From Devosia sp. (GTDB lineage: Bacteria; Pseudomonadota; Alphaproteobacteria; Rhizobiales; Devosiaceae), in the NCBI GenBank assembly GCA_015234425.1, contig JADGNE010000057.1, positions 1-64,000 on the forward strand: a stretch of 64,000 nucleotides of DNA. Reading direction: 5' to 3'. The position numbers and the translations under genes are program-made. The notes beneath the pieces were generated by a model. The model made no database searches. It was not told the DNA's origin and worked only from the letters and a program-made list of their open reading frames with translations. The stretch's first letter is position 1; each line of letters opens with the position of its first letter. Shown in pieces: positions 55,285 to 63,120 of this stretch.

Positions 55285-56535
55285 ATGACCTCTCCCGGTG
55301 AAAACCTTCGTATCAATGGCGATCGGCTCTGGGAGAGCCTGATGGATATGGCCAAGGTCGGGCCGGGGATTGCCGGGGGTAATAATCGGCAGACGCTGAC
55401 GGATAGCGACAAGGAAGGGCGGGAGCTTTTCCAGCGCTGGTGCGAGGCGGCGGGGCTCACCATGGGCGTCGACAAGATGGGCACCATGTTCATGACCCGG
55501 GCGGGCACTGATCCCGATGCCCTGCCGGTCTATATCGGCAGCCATCTCGACACCCAGCCGACCGGCGGGAAATATGACGGCGTGCTGGGCGTGCTGGCCG
55601 GGCTCGAAGTCGTGCGCTCGATGAACGATCTGGGGATCAAGACCAAGCACCCGATCGTCGTCACCAACTGGACCAATGAGGAAGGGGCGCGCTTTGCCCC
55701 GGCCATGGTGGCGTCGGGCGTCTTTGCCGGCGTGCATAGCCTCGACTATGCCTATGGCCGCAAGGACATGGACGGCAAATTGTTCGGCGATGAGCTCAAG
55801 CGCATTGGCTGGATCGGTGACGAAGAGGTCGGCGCGCGCAAGATGCACGCCTATTTCGAATACCACATCGAGCAGGGCCCGATCCTCGAGGCCGAGAATA
55901 AGCAGATCGGCGTTGTCACCCACTGCCAGGGCCTGTGGTGGCTTGAATTCACCCTGACCGGGAAGGAAGCCCACACCGGTTCGACGCCGATGAATATGCG
56001 CGTCAATGCGGGGCTGGCGATGGCGCGGATTTTCGAAGCAGTGCAGGACATCGCCATGTCCGAGCAGCCCGGCGCGGTGGCCGGCACGGGCCAGGTGAAG
56101 TTTTCGCCCAATTCGCGAAACGTCCTGCCGGGGACGGTGGTGTTCACCGTCGACCTCCGGACCCCGAGCCAGGAAAAACTCGACCGCATGCGCGCCAAGA
56201 TCGAAGCGCGCGCCGCCGAAATCTGCGCCGAACTGGGCGTTGGCTGCTCCGTTGAGGCGGTGGGGCATTTTGATCCCGTCACTTTTGATCCGACGCTGGT
56301 GGAGCGGGTCCGCTCGGCGGCCGAAAAGCTCGGCTACAGCCACATGAACATCATCTCGGGCGCCGGGCATGACGCCTGCTGGGCGGCCAAGGTGGCGCCG
56401 GCAACCATGATCATGTGCCCCTGCGTGGATGGGCTCAGCCACAACGAGGCTGAAGAGATTTCCCTCGAATGGGCCGCCGCCGGCTGCGACGTGCTGTTCC
56501 ATGCCGTCGTCGAAACCGCTGAGATCGTGGAGTGA
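55285..56535 (+). CDS. N-carbamoyl-beta-alanine amidohydrolase (beta-ureidopropionase type, M20 family)
   Basis: 416 aa. Two-metal M20 amidohydrolase: ligands in GSHLDTQ, KYDGVLG, NEEGARF, YHIEQGPILE and LSHNEAEE. Family members (HyuC, AllC, PydC) hydrolyse N-carbamoyl compounds to the free amine, CO2 and ammonia. Next to dihydropyrimidinase and beta-alanine transaminase, N-carbamoyl-beta-alanine is the likely substrate. L-N-carbamoyl-amino acid or allantoate hydrolysis are alternatives that sequence alone cannot exclude. Confidence 0.88.
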   Translation: MTSPGENLRINGDRLWESLMDMAKVGPGIAGGNNRQTLTDSDKEGRELFQRWCEAAGLTMGVDKMGTMFMTRAGTDPDALPVYIGSHLDTQPTGGKYDGVLGVLAGLEVVRSMNDLGIKTKHPIVVTNWTNEEGARFAPAMVASGVFAGVHSLDYAYGRKDMDGKLFGDELKRIGWIGDEEVGARKMHAYFEYHIEQGPILEAENKQIGVVTHCQGLWWLEFTLTGKEAHTGSTPMNMRVNAGLAMARIFEAVQDIAMSEQPGAVAGTGQVKFSPNSRNVLPGTVVFTVDLRTPSQEKLDRMRAKIEARAAEICAELGVGCSVEAVGHFDPVTFDPTLVERVRSAAEKLGYSHMNIISGAGHDACWAAKVAPATMIMCPCVDGLSHNEAEEISLEWAAAGCDVLFHAVVETAEIVE

Positions 56536-56561
56536 AATTTTTGGCGCCCCATAAGGCCCAA

Positions 56562-56635
56562 GCCAAGGCCCCCTCACCCGGACTGCGCTTTGCGACGTCT
56601 GGCCTCTCCCTCATGGGACGAGGGCAAGAAGGAGC
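56562..56635. repeat. Palindromic intergenic repeat before the dihydropyrimidinase gene
   Basis: GCCAAGGCCCCCTCACCC (56562-56579) is shared exactly with the element at 59061-59078. It continues through a variable arm to CCTCTCCCTCATGGGACGAGGG near 56603-56624, the layout of the 18152-18206 module. Confidence 0.7.
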
Positions 56636-56654
56636 CGCATCGACTTAATAACAA

Positions 56655-56697
56655 AAAGACCCGCCGATCAGCGCTGAGGGGTGCGTGGCGGGTCTTT
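56655..56697 (-). terminator. Strong hairpin with T-run on the minus strand
   Basis: AAAGACCCGCC (56655-56665) pairs with GGCGGGTCTTT (56687-56697). On the minus strand it is followed by TTTTTGTTATT, a good terminator; on the plus strand only TTTGAG follows. No minus-strand gene ends here, so it may block antisense transcription or act as a weak intra-operon stop. Confidence 0.55.
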
Positions 56698-56719
56698 GAG
56701 GACTGCAAGGGAACGAAGA

Positions 56720-58171
56720 ATGAGCAAGATTATCAAGGGCGGCACGGTCGTCACGGCGGATCTCTCCTATGAGGCCGATGTGAAGATCGAGGGGGATGTC
56801 ATCATAGAGATCGGCCAGAACCTGTCTGGCGACGAAGTACTTGATGCCACCGGATGCTACATCATGCCGGGCGGCATTGACCCGCATACCCATCTCGAAA
56901 TGCCCTTCATGGGCACTTATTCCGCCGACGATTTTGAGAGCGGGACCCGCGCGGGTCTTGCCGGCGGCACCACCATGGTGGTCGATTTCTGCCTGCCCAA
57001 CCCGAACCAGAGCCTGCTCGAGGCGCTGCAGATGTGGGACAACAAGACCGGCAAGGCTTCCGCCGACTATTCCTTCCACATGGCGATCACCTGGTGGGGC
57101 GAGCAGGTGTTCAATGAAATGGCCGAGGTGGTGGATCGCGGCATCACCTCGTTCAAGCATTTCATGGCCTATAAGGGCTCTCTGATGGTGAACGACGACG
57201 AAATGTTCGCCTCGTTCCAGCGCTGCGCTGACCTTGGCGCGCTGCCGCTCGTTCATGCCGAAAACGGCGATATCGTTGCCGCCATGACGGCAAAGCTGCT
57301 GGCCGAGGGCAATAATGGCCCCGAGGGCCACGCCTATTCCCGCCCGCCGGAAGTTGAGGGGGAAGCCACCAACCGCGCCATCATGCTGGCGGACATGGCC
57401 GGTGTGCCGCTCTATGTGGTGCACACAAGCTGCGAGCAGGCGCATGAAGCCATCCGCCGCGCCCGCGCCAAGGGCATGCGCGTTTATGGCGAGCCGCTGA
57501 TCCAGCATCTGACGCTGGACGAGAGCGAATATTTTAATCCCGACTGGGACCATGCGGCGCGCCGCGTGATGTCGCCGCCCTTCCGCAACAAGCAGCATCA
57601 GGATTCGCTCTGGGCGGGGCTGCAGTCGGGCTCGCTCTCCTGCGTTGCGACCGACCACTGCGCCTTTACCTCCGATCAGAAGCGCACCGGTATCGGCAAT
57701 TTTGCAAAAATTCCCAACGGCACGGGCGGGCTCGAAGACCGGATGCCCATGCTCTGGACTGCAGGTGTAAACACCGGGCGCCTGACAATGAACGAATTCG
57801 TGGCGGTGACGTCTACCAACATCGCGAAAATCCTCAACATGTACCCGAAAAAAGGTGCGGTGATGGTTGGCGCCGATGCCGACCTGGTGGTTTGGGATCC
57901 GAACCGCTCAAAAACCATTTCGGCGAAAAACCAGCAGTCGGTGATCGACTACAACGTGTTTGAAGGTTTTGAGGTGAAGGGCCTGCCGCGCTTTGTGCTG
58001 AGCCGGGGCAAGGTGTCCATCGTTGAAAACGAGGTCAAGGCCGAGCCGGGCCACGGCAAATTCGTGGCGCGCGAGGCCAAGAACCCGGTCAACCGGGCGC
58101 TTAGCCAGTGGAAGGATATTGTGGCGCCGCGCAAGATCGAGCGCTCCGGCATTCCGGCGACGGGGGTCTGA
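56720..58171 (+). CDS. hydA: Dihydropyrimidinase / hydantoinase
   Basis: 483 aa from the ATG at 56720 (AGGGAACGAAG upstream); an in-frame GTG at 56681 would overlap the hairpin and is rejected. Binuclear-metal amidohydrolase: His56 and His58 in GGIDPHTHLEMP, carboxylated Lys152 in FMAYKG, later His in PLVHAEN and VVHTS, and the metal Asp in VATDHCAF. It opens dihydrouracil or dihydrothymine rings to N-carbamoyl-beta-amino acids, or hydantoins. The stop overlaps the ATPase gene (TGATG). Confidence 0.95.
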   Translation: MSKIIKGGTVVTADLSYEADVKIEGDVIIEIGQNLSGDEVLDATGCYIMPGGIDPHTHLEMPFMGTYSADDFESGTRAGLAGGTTMVVDFCLPNPNQSLLEALQMWDNKTGKASADYSFHMAITWWGEQVFNEMAEVVDRGITSFKHFMAYKGSLMVNDDEMFASFQRCADLGALPLVHAENGDIVAAMTAKLLAEGNNGPEGHAYSRPPEVEGEATNRAIMLADMAGVPLYVVHTSCEQAHEAIRRARAKGMRVYGEPLIQHLTLDESEYFNPDWDHAARRVMSPPFRNKQHQDSLWAGLQSGSLSCVATDHCAFTSDQKRTGIGNFAKIPNGTGGLEDRMPMLWTAGVNTGRLTMNEFVAVTSTNIAKILNMYPKKGAVMVGADADLVVWDPNRSKTISAKNQQSVIDYNVFEGFEVKGLPRFVLSRGKVSIVENEVKAEPGHGKFVAREAKNPVNRALSQWKDIVAPRKIERSGIPATGV

Positions 58172-58959
58172 TGACGGCCGTTGTTTCCGCCGAAAACCTC
58201 GGCCTGACCTTCAAGACCAATGATGGCGACGTCGTTGCACTCAGCGACGTCAACCTCACCATCAACAAGGGTGATTTCGTCTCCTTCATCGGCCCGTCCG
58301 GCTGCGGGAAGACGACTTTTCTACGCACCATTGCCGATCTCGAACAGCCCACTTCGGGCACGCTGACGGTCAACGGGCAGAGCCCGGAGAATGCCCGCAA
58401 GGCGCGCTCCTATGGCTATGTGTTCCAGGCGCCGGCGCTTTATCCGTGGCGCACGATTGAAAAGAACGTCGCCCTGCCGCTCGAAATCATGGGCTATTCG
58501 GCCAGTGAACAGGCCGAGCGGATCCGTCGGACCATGGAGCTGGTGAACCTTTCCGGGTTCGAGAAGAAATTCCCCTGGCAATTGTCTGGCGGGATGCAGC
58601 AGCGCGCGTCCATTGCCCGCGCCCTGTCGTTTGACGCCGATCTGCTGCTGATGGACGAGCCTTTTGGCGCGCTCGACGAGATCGTCAGGGACCATCTCAA
58701 TTCCGAGCTGCTCAAACTTTGGGATCGCACGCAGAAGACGATCTGCTTTGTGACCCATTCGATCCCAGAGGCGGTCTATCTCTCGACAAAAATCGTGGTG
58801 ATGTCACCGCGGCCGGGTCGGGTGACGGACATTATCGAAAGCGATTTGCCGCGCGAGCGTCCGCTCGATATTCGCGAGACGCCGGAGTTTCTGGCGATTG
58901 CGGCGCGGGTGCGTGACGGGCTGCGGGCCGGGCACTCTTATGACGGGGAGCATGTGTGA
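58171..58959 (+). CDS. ABC transporter ATP-binding protein (nitrate/taurine/pyrimidine type)
   Basis: 262 aa from the ATG at 58171, overlapping the dihydropyrimidinase stop. Walker A GPSGCGKTT, Q-loop YGYVFQAPALYPWRTI, signature LSGGMQQRASIARAL, Walker B LLLMDEPFGALDE, switch His VTHSIPEAVYLS. LYPWRTIEKNVALPLE is typical of the SsuB/TauB/ThiZ group. Coupling to hydA and the two permeases suggests uptake of a pyrimidine-related substrate (inference). Confidence 0.93.
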   Translation: MTAVVSAENLGLTFKTNDGDVVALSDVNLTINKGDFVSFIGPSGCGKTTFLRTIADLEQPTSGTLTVNGQSPENARKARSYGYVFQAPALYPWRTIEKNVALPLEIMGYSASEQAERIRRTMELVNLSGFEKKFPWQLSGGMQQRASIARALSFDADLLLMDEPFGALDEIVRDHLNSELLKLWDRTQKTICFVTHSIPEAVYLSTKIVVMSPRPGRVTDIIESDLPRERPLDIRETPEFLAIAARVRDGLRAGHSYDGEHV

Positions 58960-58984
58960 TGCTCCGAGCCATTTCGCAGGGCAC

Positions 58985-59110
58985 ATCTTCACCTCTCCCT
59001 TGGGGGAGAGGTCGCCGCCGCGCGGCGGGTGAGGGGGCGTTCACAACGCATTGCCTTGGCCAAGGCCCCCTCACCCCAACCCTCTCCCCCAAGGGGCGAG
59101 GGGGTGGATC
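58985..59110. repeat. Palindromic repeat pair inside the transporter operon
   Basis: CCTCTCCCTTGGGGGAGAGG at 58992-59011 and CCCTCTCCCCCAAGGGGCGAGGG at about 59090-59112, separated by GCCTTGGCCAAGGC and the shared CCCCCTCACCCC. It fills the 169 bases between the ATPase and first permease genes. The permease SD lies directly after it. Confidence 0.75.
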
Positions 59111-59128
59111 GAGGGTGGGGAGAGAGAG

Positions 59129-60025
59129 ATGAACCGCGTTCTTCCCATTCTCACCGTCATCCTCGCCATTGGGGTCATCTGGTATGTCGCGGCGCTGGGT
59201 ATGAATGCGCAGTGGCAGAACGACGTCTATCGGCGGGCGGGTGTCGAAAATGTGCCGTTCACGCAGTTTGCCATGGATGCCTGGAACCAGGAAAAGCCTG
59301 TGCTGCCGCTGCCGCATCAGGTCGGCCGCGAGGTCTGGAATTCCACCATGCTGGTGGCGCCGGACAAGCCGCGCAGCCTGATCTTTCATGCCTGGGTGAC
59401 CTTCTCGGCCACGGCGCTGGGCTTTGTCTTCGGGTCGCTGCTGGGGATCGGGCTGGCGGTGCTGATCGTCCATAATGAAGCGATGAACCGCTCGCTGATG
59501 CCCTGGATCGTGGCCAGCCAGACCATTCCCATTCTGGCGCTGGCGCCGCTGATCGTGGTCATCGGCTTTAACGTCTTTACCGGCACGCTGGGCATTCCCA
59601 CCGACCCCGCGCGATTGATGAGCAAGGCGATCATCTCGGCCTATCTCAGCTTCTTCCCGGTGGCCGTGGGCATGGTGAAGGGGCTGCGCAGCCCCGAGGC
59701 GATCCAGCTCGACCTCATGCACACCTATAATGCCACCGCCAACCAGACCTTCTGGAAGCTGCGCTGGCCGGCCTCGGTGCCCTATCTCTTTGCCTCGCTC
59801 AAGGTCGGCGTCGCCGCCAGCCTTGTCGGCGCCATTGTCGGCGAACTGCCGACCGGGGCCGTCGCCGGGCTGGGCGCACGCCTGCTCGCTGGTTCCTATT
59901 ATAGCCAGACGACGCAGATCTGGTCGGCGCTGGTGGTGGCCTCCATCCTCGCGGCCCTGCTCGTAACGGCGGTGGGGCTGGTGGAAAAAATCGTCAACCG
60001 GGCGATGGGGGCGCGACCCGCATGA
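59129..60025 (+). CDS. ABC transporter permease
   Basis: 298 aa from the ATG at 59129 with GGGGAGAGAGAG directly upstream; the in-frame ATG at 59051 lies in the repeat and is rejected. One N-terminal membrane segment, then a periplasmic stretch of about 65 residues (ALGMNAQWQND to LVAPDKPRS). The permease core follows, with the EAA-like loop LDLMHTYNATANQTFWKLRWPASVPYLFASLKVG. BPD_transp_1 family of taurine/nitrate-type importers. It overlaps the next permease by 4 bases (ATGA). Confidence 0.9.
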   Translation: MNRVLPILTVILAIGVIWYVAALGMNAQWQNDVYRRAGVENVPFTQFAMDAWNQEKPVLPLPHQVGREVWNSTMLVAPDKPRSLIFHAWVTFSATALGFVFGSLLGIGLAVLIVHNEAMNRSLMPWIVASQTIPILALAPLIVVIGFNVFTGTLGIPTDPARLMSKAIISAYLSFFPVAVGMVKGLRSPEAIQLDLMHTYNATANQTFWKLRWPASVPYLFASLKVGVAASLVGAIVGELPTGAVAGLGARLLAGSYYSQTTQIWSALVVASILAALLVTAVGLVEKIVNRAMGARPA

Positions 60026-61119
60026 CCCAGTTGCAGCATTATCTCGCCATTGTCGCGGGCGGCATCAGCCTCTTTGGTCTCGTCTTCGGGCTAATGTCCG
60101 GGCCGTTCGAGCAGGCGATGCTCGTCAAAGCCTTTCTCGTCCTGGGGAGCCTGTCGCTGGTGCGGTTCTTTGTGCCGATCGGGCTTTGGGCCGATGCGGC
60201 GCTGGCCTTCCTGGGCACGGTTGCTCTGCTCACCAGCCTCACCGTCTTTTCACCGGCGCCGGCGTTTTTCTGGCTGGCGCTGATCGCGGCCTGGCTCTTT
60301 GCCTGGCTTTTCATCGAACGGCTGTCGCGGTTTCTCGCGCCGGGGATCGCCGATTCGGCGGGGTTGGGCCTCATCATCCCCGTGGTGTTCGGCATTTCCA
60401 TCCTCGTCATCTGGGAAGTGGTGACGCGTGGGGCCAATGTGCCCCAGGTGATCCTGCCGCCGCCCTCGATGATCGGGGCCCGCATCGCCGCTTCGGCCGG
60501 AACGCTTTGGGCGGATTTCCAGCAGACATTCCTGAAGGCCGTACTGATCGGCTATGTGCTGGGCTGTGGCGCCGGATTTGTGGTGGCGATCCTCATCGAT
60601 CGCTCGCCCTTCCTCAAATCGGGCCTCTTGCCGCTGGGCAATCTGGTCTCGGCGCTGCCCATTGTTGGCGTGGCGCCGATCATGGTCATGTGGTTCGGCT
60701 TCGACTGGCCCTCCAAGGCGGCCGTTGTCGTCATCATGACCTTCTTTCCAATGCTGGTGAACACGGTGGCGGGGCTCAATGCCTCGAGCGTCATCGAGCG
60801 CGATCTGATGCGCACCTATGCCGCCGGTTACTGGCAAACCCTTATGAAGCTGCGTCTTCCCGCTGCGGCGCCCTTCATATTCAACGCCCTCAAGATCAAC
60901 TCGACTCTGGCCTTGATCGGCGCGATCGTAGCGGAATTCTTCGGGACGCCCATTGTGGGGATGGGCTTCCGAATTTCTACCGAAGTCGGCCGGATGAATG
61001 TCGACATGGTGTGGGCCGAAATCGCGGTGGCGGCCGTCGCGGGCTCGGTCTTCTATGGGGTGATCACGCTGGTCGAGCGGCGCGTAACCTTCTGGCATCC
61101 GTCCGTGCGTGGTGCATGA
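60022..61119 (+). CDS. ABC transporter permease with an N-terminal membrane extension
   Basis: 365 aa. Residues about 1-110 hold three to four extra hydrophobic segments (LAIVAGGISLFGLVFGLM, AFLVLGSLSLVRFFVPIGLW, ALAFLGTVALLTSLTVF, FWLALIAAWLFAWLFI). The usual permease begins near 115 (GLIIPVVFGISILVIWEVV). The coupling loop is LMRTYAAGYWQTLMKLRLPAAAPFIFNALKI. Typical family members are about 250-270 residues, so the extension is unusual. It pairs with the upstream permease as a heterodimer (inference). Confidence 0.9.
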   Translation: MTQLQHYLAIVAGGISLFGLVFGLMSGPFEQAMLVKAFLVLGSLSLVRFFVPIGLWADAALAFLGTVALLTSLTVFSPAPAFFWLALIAAWLFAWLFIERLSRFLAPGIADSAGLGLIIPVVFGISILVIWEVVTRGANVPQVILPPPSMIGARIAASAGTLWADFQQTFLKAVLIGYVLGCGAGFVVAILIDRSPFLKSGLLPLGNLVSALPIVGVAPIMVMWFGFDWPSKAAVVVIMTFFPMLVNTVAGLNASSVIERDLMRTYAAGYWQTLMKLRLPAAAPFIFNALKINSTLALIGAIVAEFFGTPIVGMGFRISTEVGRMNVDMVWAEIAVAAVAGSVFYGVITLVERRVTFWHPSVRGA

Positions 61120-61149
61120 GGACGGAGCCGAACTCAAGGGAACGAGGGA

Positions 61150-62145
61150 ATGAAAAAACTTCTTATCGGTGCACTGGCGGGGGCCATGACCCTGACCGCA
61201 TCCGGGGCCGTATTGGCTCAGGACAATTCGGTGACCCTGCAGCTCAAATGGGTCACCCAGGGCCAGTTCGCCGGCTATTATGTGGCCCAGGCCAAGGGTT
61301 TTTATGAGGAAGAGGGCCTCAATGTCGAAATCAAGCCCGGTGGCCCGGATATTGCGCCCGAGCAGGTGATTGCCGGCGGCGGCGCCGACGTCATCACCAC
61401 CTGGATGGCGCCGGGCCTTGCCGCCCGCGAACGCGGCGTGCCGCTGGTCAATATCGCCCAGCCGTTCAAGCAGTCGGGCCTGTTGCTGACCTGCCTCAAG
61501 GAAGCTGGCGTCGAGACCACGGACGACTTTGCCGGCAAGACGCTGGGCGTCTGGTTCTTCGGCAATGAATATCCGTTCTACGCCTGGATGGCCAAGCTCG
61601 GCCTTTCCACCGAAGGCGGCGCCGAGGGCGTGGAAGTGCTCAAGCAGGCCTTCAACGTCGACCCGCTGATCCAGAAGCAGGCGGCCTGTATCTCGACCAT
61701 GACCTATAATGAATATGGTCAGGTGCTTCGCGCCGGTCTCACCCCGGAAGAGCTGACGGTCTTCAACTATCGCGATGAAGGCGTCGGGATGCTGGAAGAC
61801 GGGCTCTATGTCATGGAAGACAAGCTGGCCGACCCGGCCTTTGTCGAGAAGATGACCAAGTTCGTCCGCGCCTCGATGAAGGGCTGGGACTATGCCCGCT
61901 CCAATGCAGAGGAAGCCGCGCAGATCGTGGTCGACAATGACATGACCGGATCGATGACCGTGGAAGACCAGCTCTATCAGGTCTCCGAGGTCAACAAGCT
62001 GACCGAAGGCTCGACCGGTGTGCTCGACGAAGCCGATTATCGCCAGACCGTCGATACGCTGCTCTCGGCCGTGTCGCCGGAAAATCCGGCCATCACCAAG
62101 GAGCCGGAAGGCGCCTTCAGCCATGTGGTGACCGACGGGCTTTAA
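61150..62145 (+). CDS. ABC transporter substrate-binding protein, NMT1/THI5-like
   Basis: 331 aa. Signal peptide of about 23 residues (KKLLIGALAGAMTLTASGAVLA-Q). The mature protein starts VTLQLKWVTQGQFAGYYVAQAKGFYEEEGLNVEIKPGGPD, the pattern of NMT1/THI5-like proteins that bind hydroxymethylpyrimidine, riboflavin-related or similar ring compounds. VWFFGNEYPFYAWM is also family-like. With dihydropyrimidinase upstream, a pyrimidine or hydantoin ligand is the favoured guess. Last gene of the operon, followed by a terminator. Confidence 0.92.
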   Translation: MKKLLIGALAGAMTLTASGAVLAQDNSVTLQLKWVTQGQFAGYYVAQAKGFYEEEGLNVEIKPGGPDIAPEQVIAGGGADVITTWMAPGLAARERGVPLVNIAQPFKQSGLLLTCLKEAGVETTDDFAGKTLGVWFFGNEYPFYAWMAKLGLSTEGGAEGVEVLKQAFNVDPLIQKQAACISTMTYNEYGQVLRAGLTPEELTVFNYRDEGVGMLEDGLYVMEDKLADPAFVEKMTKFVRASMKGWDYARSNAEEAAQIVVDNDMTGSMTVEDQLYQVSEVNKLTEGSTGVLDEADYRQTVDTLLSAVSPENPAITKEPEGAFSHVVTDGL

Positions 62146-62171
62146 GCCCCTCGCGAACGGTGAGAATTAGG

Positions 62172-62200
62172 CGGGCGGGGAAAGAACCCCGCCCGTTTTT
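62172..62200 (+). terminator. Intrinsic terminator of the pyrimidine/transport operon
   Basis: CGGGCGGGG (62172-62180) pairs with CCCCGCCCG (62187-62195), loop AAAGAA, then TTTTT. Confidence 0.95.
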
Positions 62201-62210
62201 GGTTCGGCTC

Positions 62211-62444
62211 TCACTCGGTCGGGGTTGCGACCGCCTTGATCTCGTCCGGCTCGATATTGCGCGCCTCATCGAGACTGAGGAGGGGCACGCCGCGTACGAT
62301 GGGAAAAGCCAGCCGTGCGGCCACCGAGATCAACTCGGTTTTGTCAGCCGAGAGGCTGAGGCGCGTCTTGGTGAGCGGGCAGACCAGCATTTCAAGCGTA
62401 CGCACATCGAGCGCATGGCGCGGATCAGCGGCGGGCTCGACCAT
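62211..62444 (-). CDS. Trm112-family small protein
   Basis: 77 aa. MLVCPLTKTRLSLSADKTELISVAARLAFPIVRGVPLLSLDEAR matches the Trm112p-like (YcaR/DUF343) family. Only one of the usual zinc Cys remains in VCPLT. In eukaryotes Trm112 activates methyltransferases; the bacterial role is unclear. The start overlaps the LON-domain gene stop (TGATG on the minus strand), so the two are translationally coupled. Confidence 0.85.
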   Translation of the reverse strand: MVEPAADPRHALDVRTLEMLVCPLTKTRLSLSADKTELISVAARLAFPIVRGVPLLSLDEARNIEPDEIKAVATPTE

Positions 62445-63109
62445 CAGTTGAGCGGAGCGGCGTCGTTGCCGCCCTTGGCCATTTCGTATTCCGTCATAGC
62501 AATGAGGGTTTCTGCCCGGTCGCTGAGGGTATCGGCCTCCAGCAGCACCTGTTTTTCGGCCGCGCCATAAGGCGAGACCATGCAGCAGAAATTGACGAGA
62601 TCGGCGGTGCCGGTCTGTTCGATTTCTTCCCAGTTGAGCTCGATGGAGGCGTATTCGGCGTAGTCGCGCATCATCTTCAGGAACCGGGCGCGATCGACGG
62701 CCGCTTCGCCGGCCGTGCGATCATAATCGGCTTCATAAGCCTCGCCGGAAATGACGCCCTGGCGATAGGGCGTCTCGACCGAGAGCTCGTGGATGAGGCG
62801 GAAGCGCGTCACCCCTTCGAGGATGATGAAATAGCGCCCCTCGGCGTTTTCCTCGAAATGGGTCAGCCGACCAAGACAGCCGATCTTCTGAAGCGCGGCC
62901 TGCCCCTTGGGGCTTTCCTCGCTCGTGTCCTCGGGCTGGATCAGCCCGATCAGCCGATCCCCTCGCAGGGCCGCATCGACCATATCGATGTAGCGCGGCT
63001 CGAAGATGTTGAGCGGCCGATGCGAGAACGGCAGGAGCAGGGCGCCTGACAGGGGAAAGAGCGGCACTGATTTGGGCAAATCAGCGGAGCTGGCGGGACG
63101 CTTGGGCAT
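62444..63109 (-). CDS. LON substrate-binding domain protein
   Basis: 221 aa. SVPLFPLSGALLLPFSHRPLNIFEPRYIDMVDAAL and GVTRFRLIHEL define an isolated Lon N-terminal (PUA-like) domain. The AAA+ and peptidase parts of Lon are absent. In Hyphomicrobiales this gene commonly sits between a thioredoxin-TPR gene and a Trm112-like gene, as here. Role unknown, possibly substrate recognition in proteostasis. Confidence 0.9.
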   Translation of the reverse strand: MPKRPASSADLPKSVPLFPLSGALLLPFSHRPLNIFEPRYIDMVDAALRGDRLIGLIQPEDTSEESPKGQAALQKIGCLGRLTHFEENAEGRYFIILEGVTRFRLIHELSVETPYRQGVISGEAYEADYDRTAGEAAVDRARFLKMMRDYAEYASIELNWEEIEQTGTADLVNFCCMVSPYGAAEKQVLLEADTLSDRAETLIAMTEYEMAKGGNDAAPLN

Positions 63110-63120
63110 GAAGTGGCCTA

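Noticed and set aside
60250..62124. 624-residue open frame opposite the permease and binding-protein genes
   Set aside because: Shadow frame with His/Asp/Gly-biased composition; the plus-strand proteins are clear.
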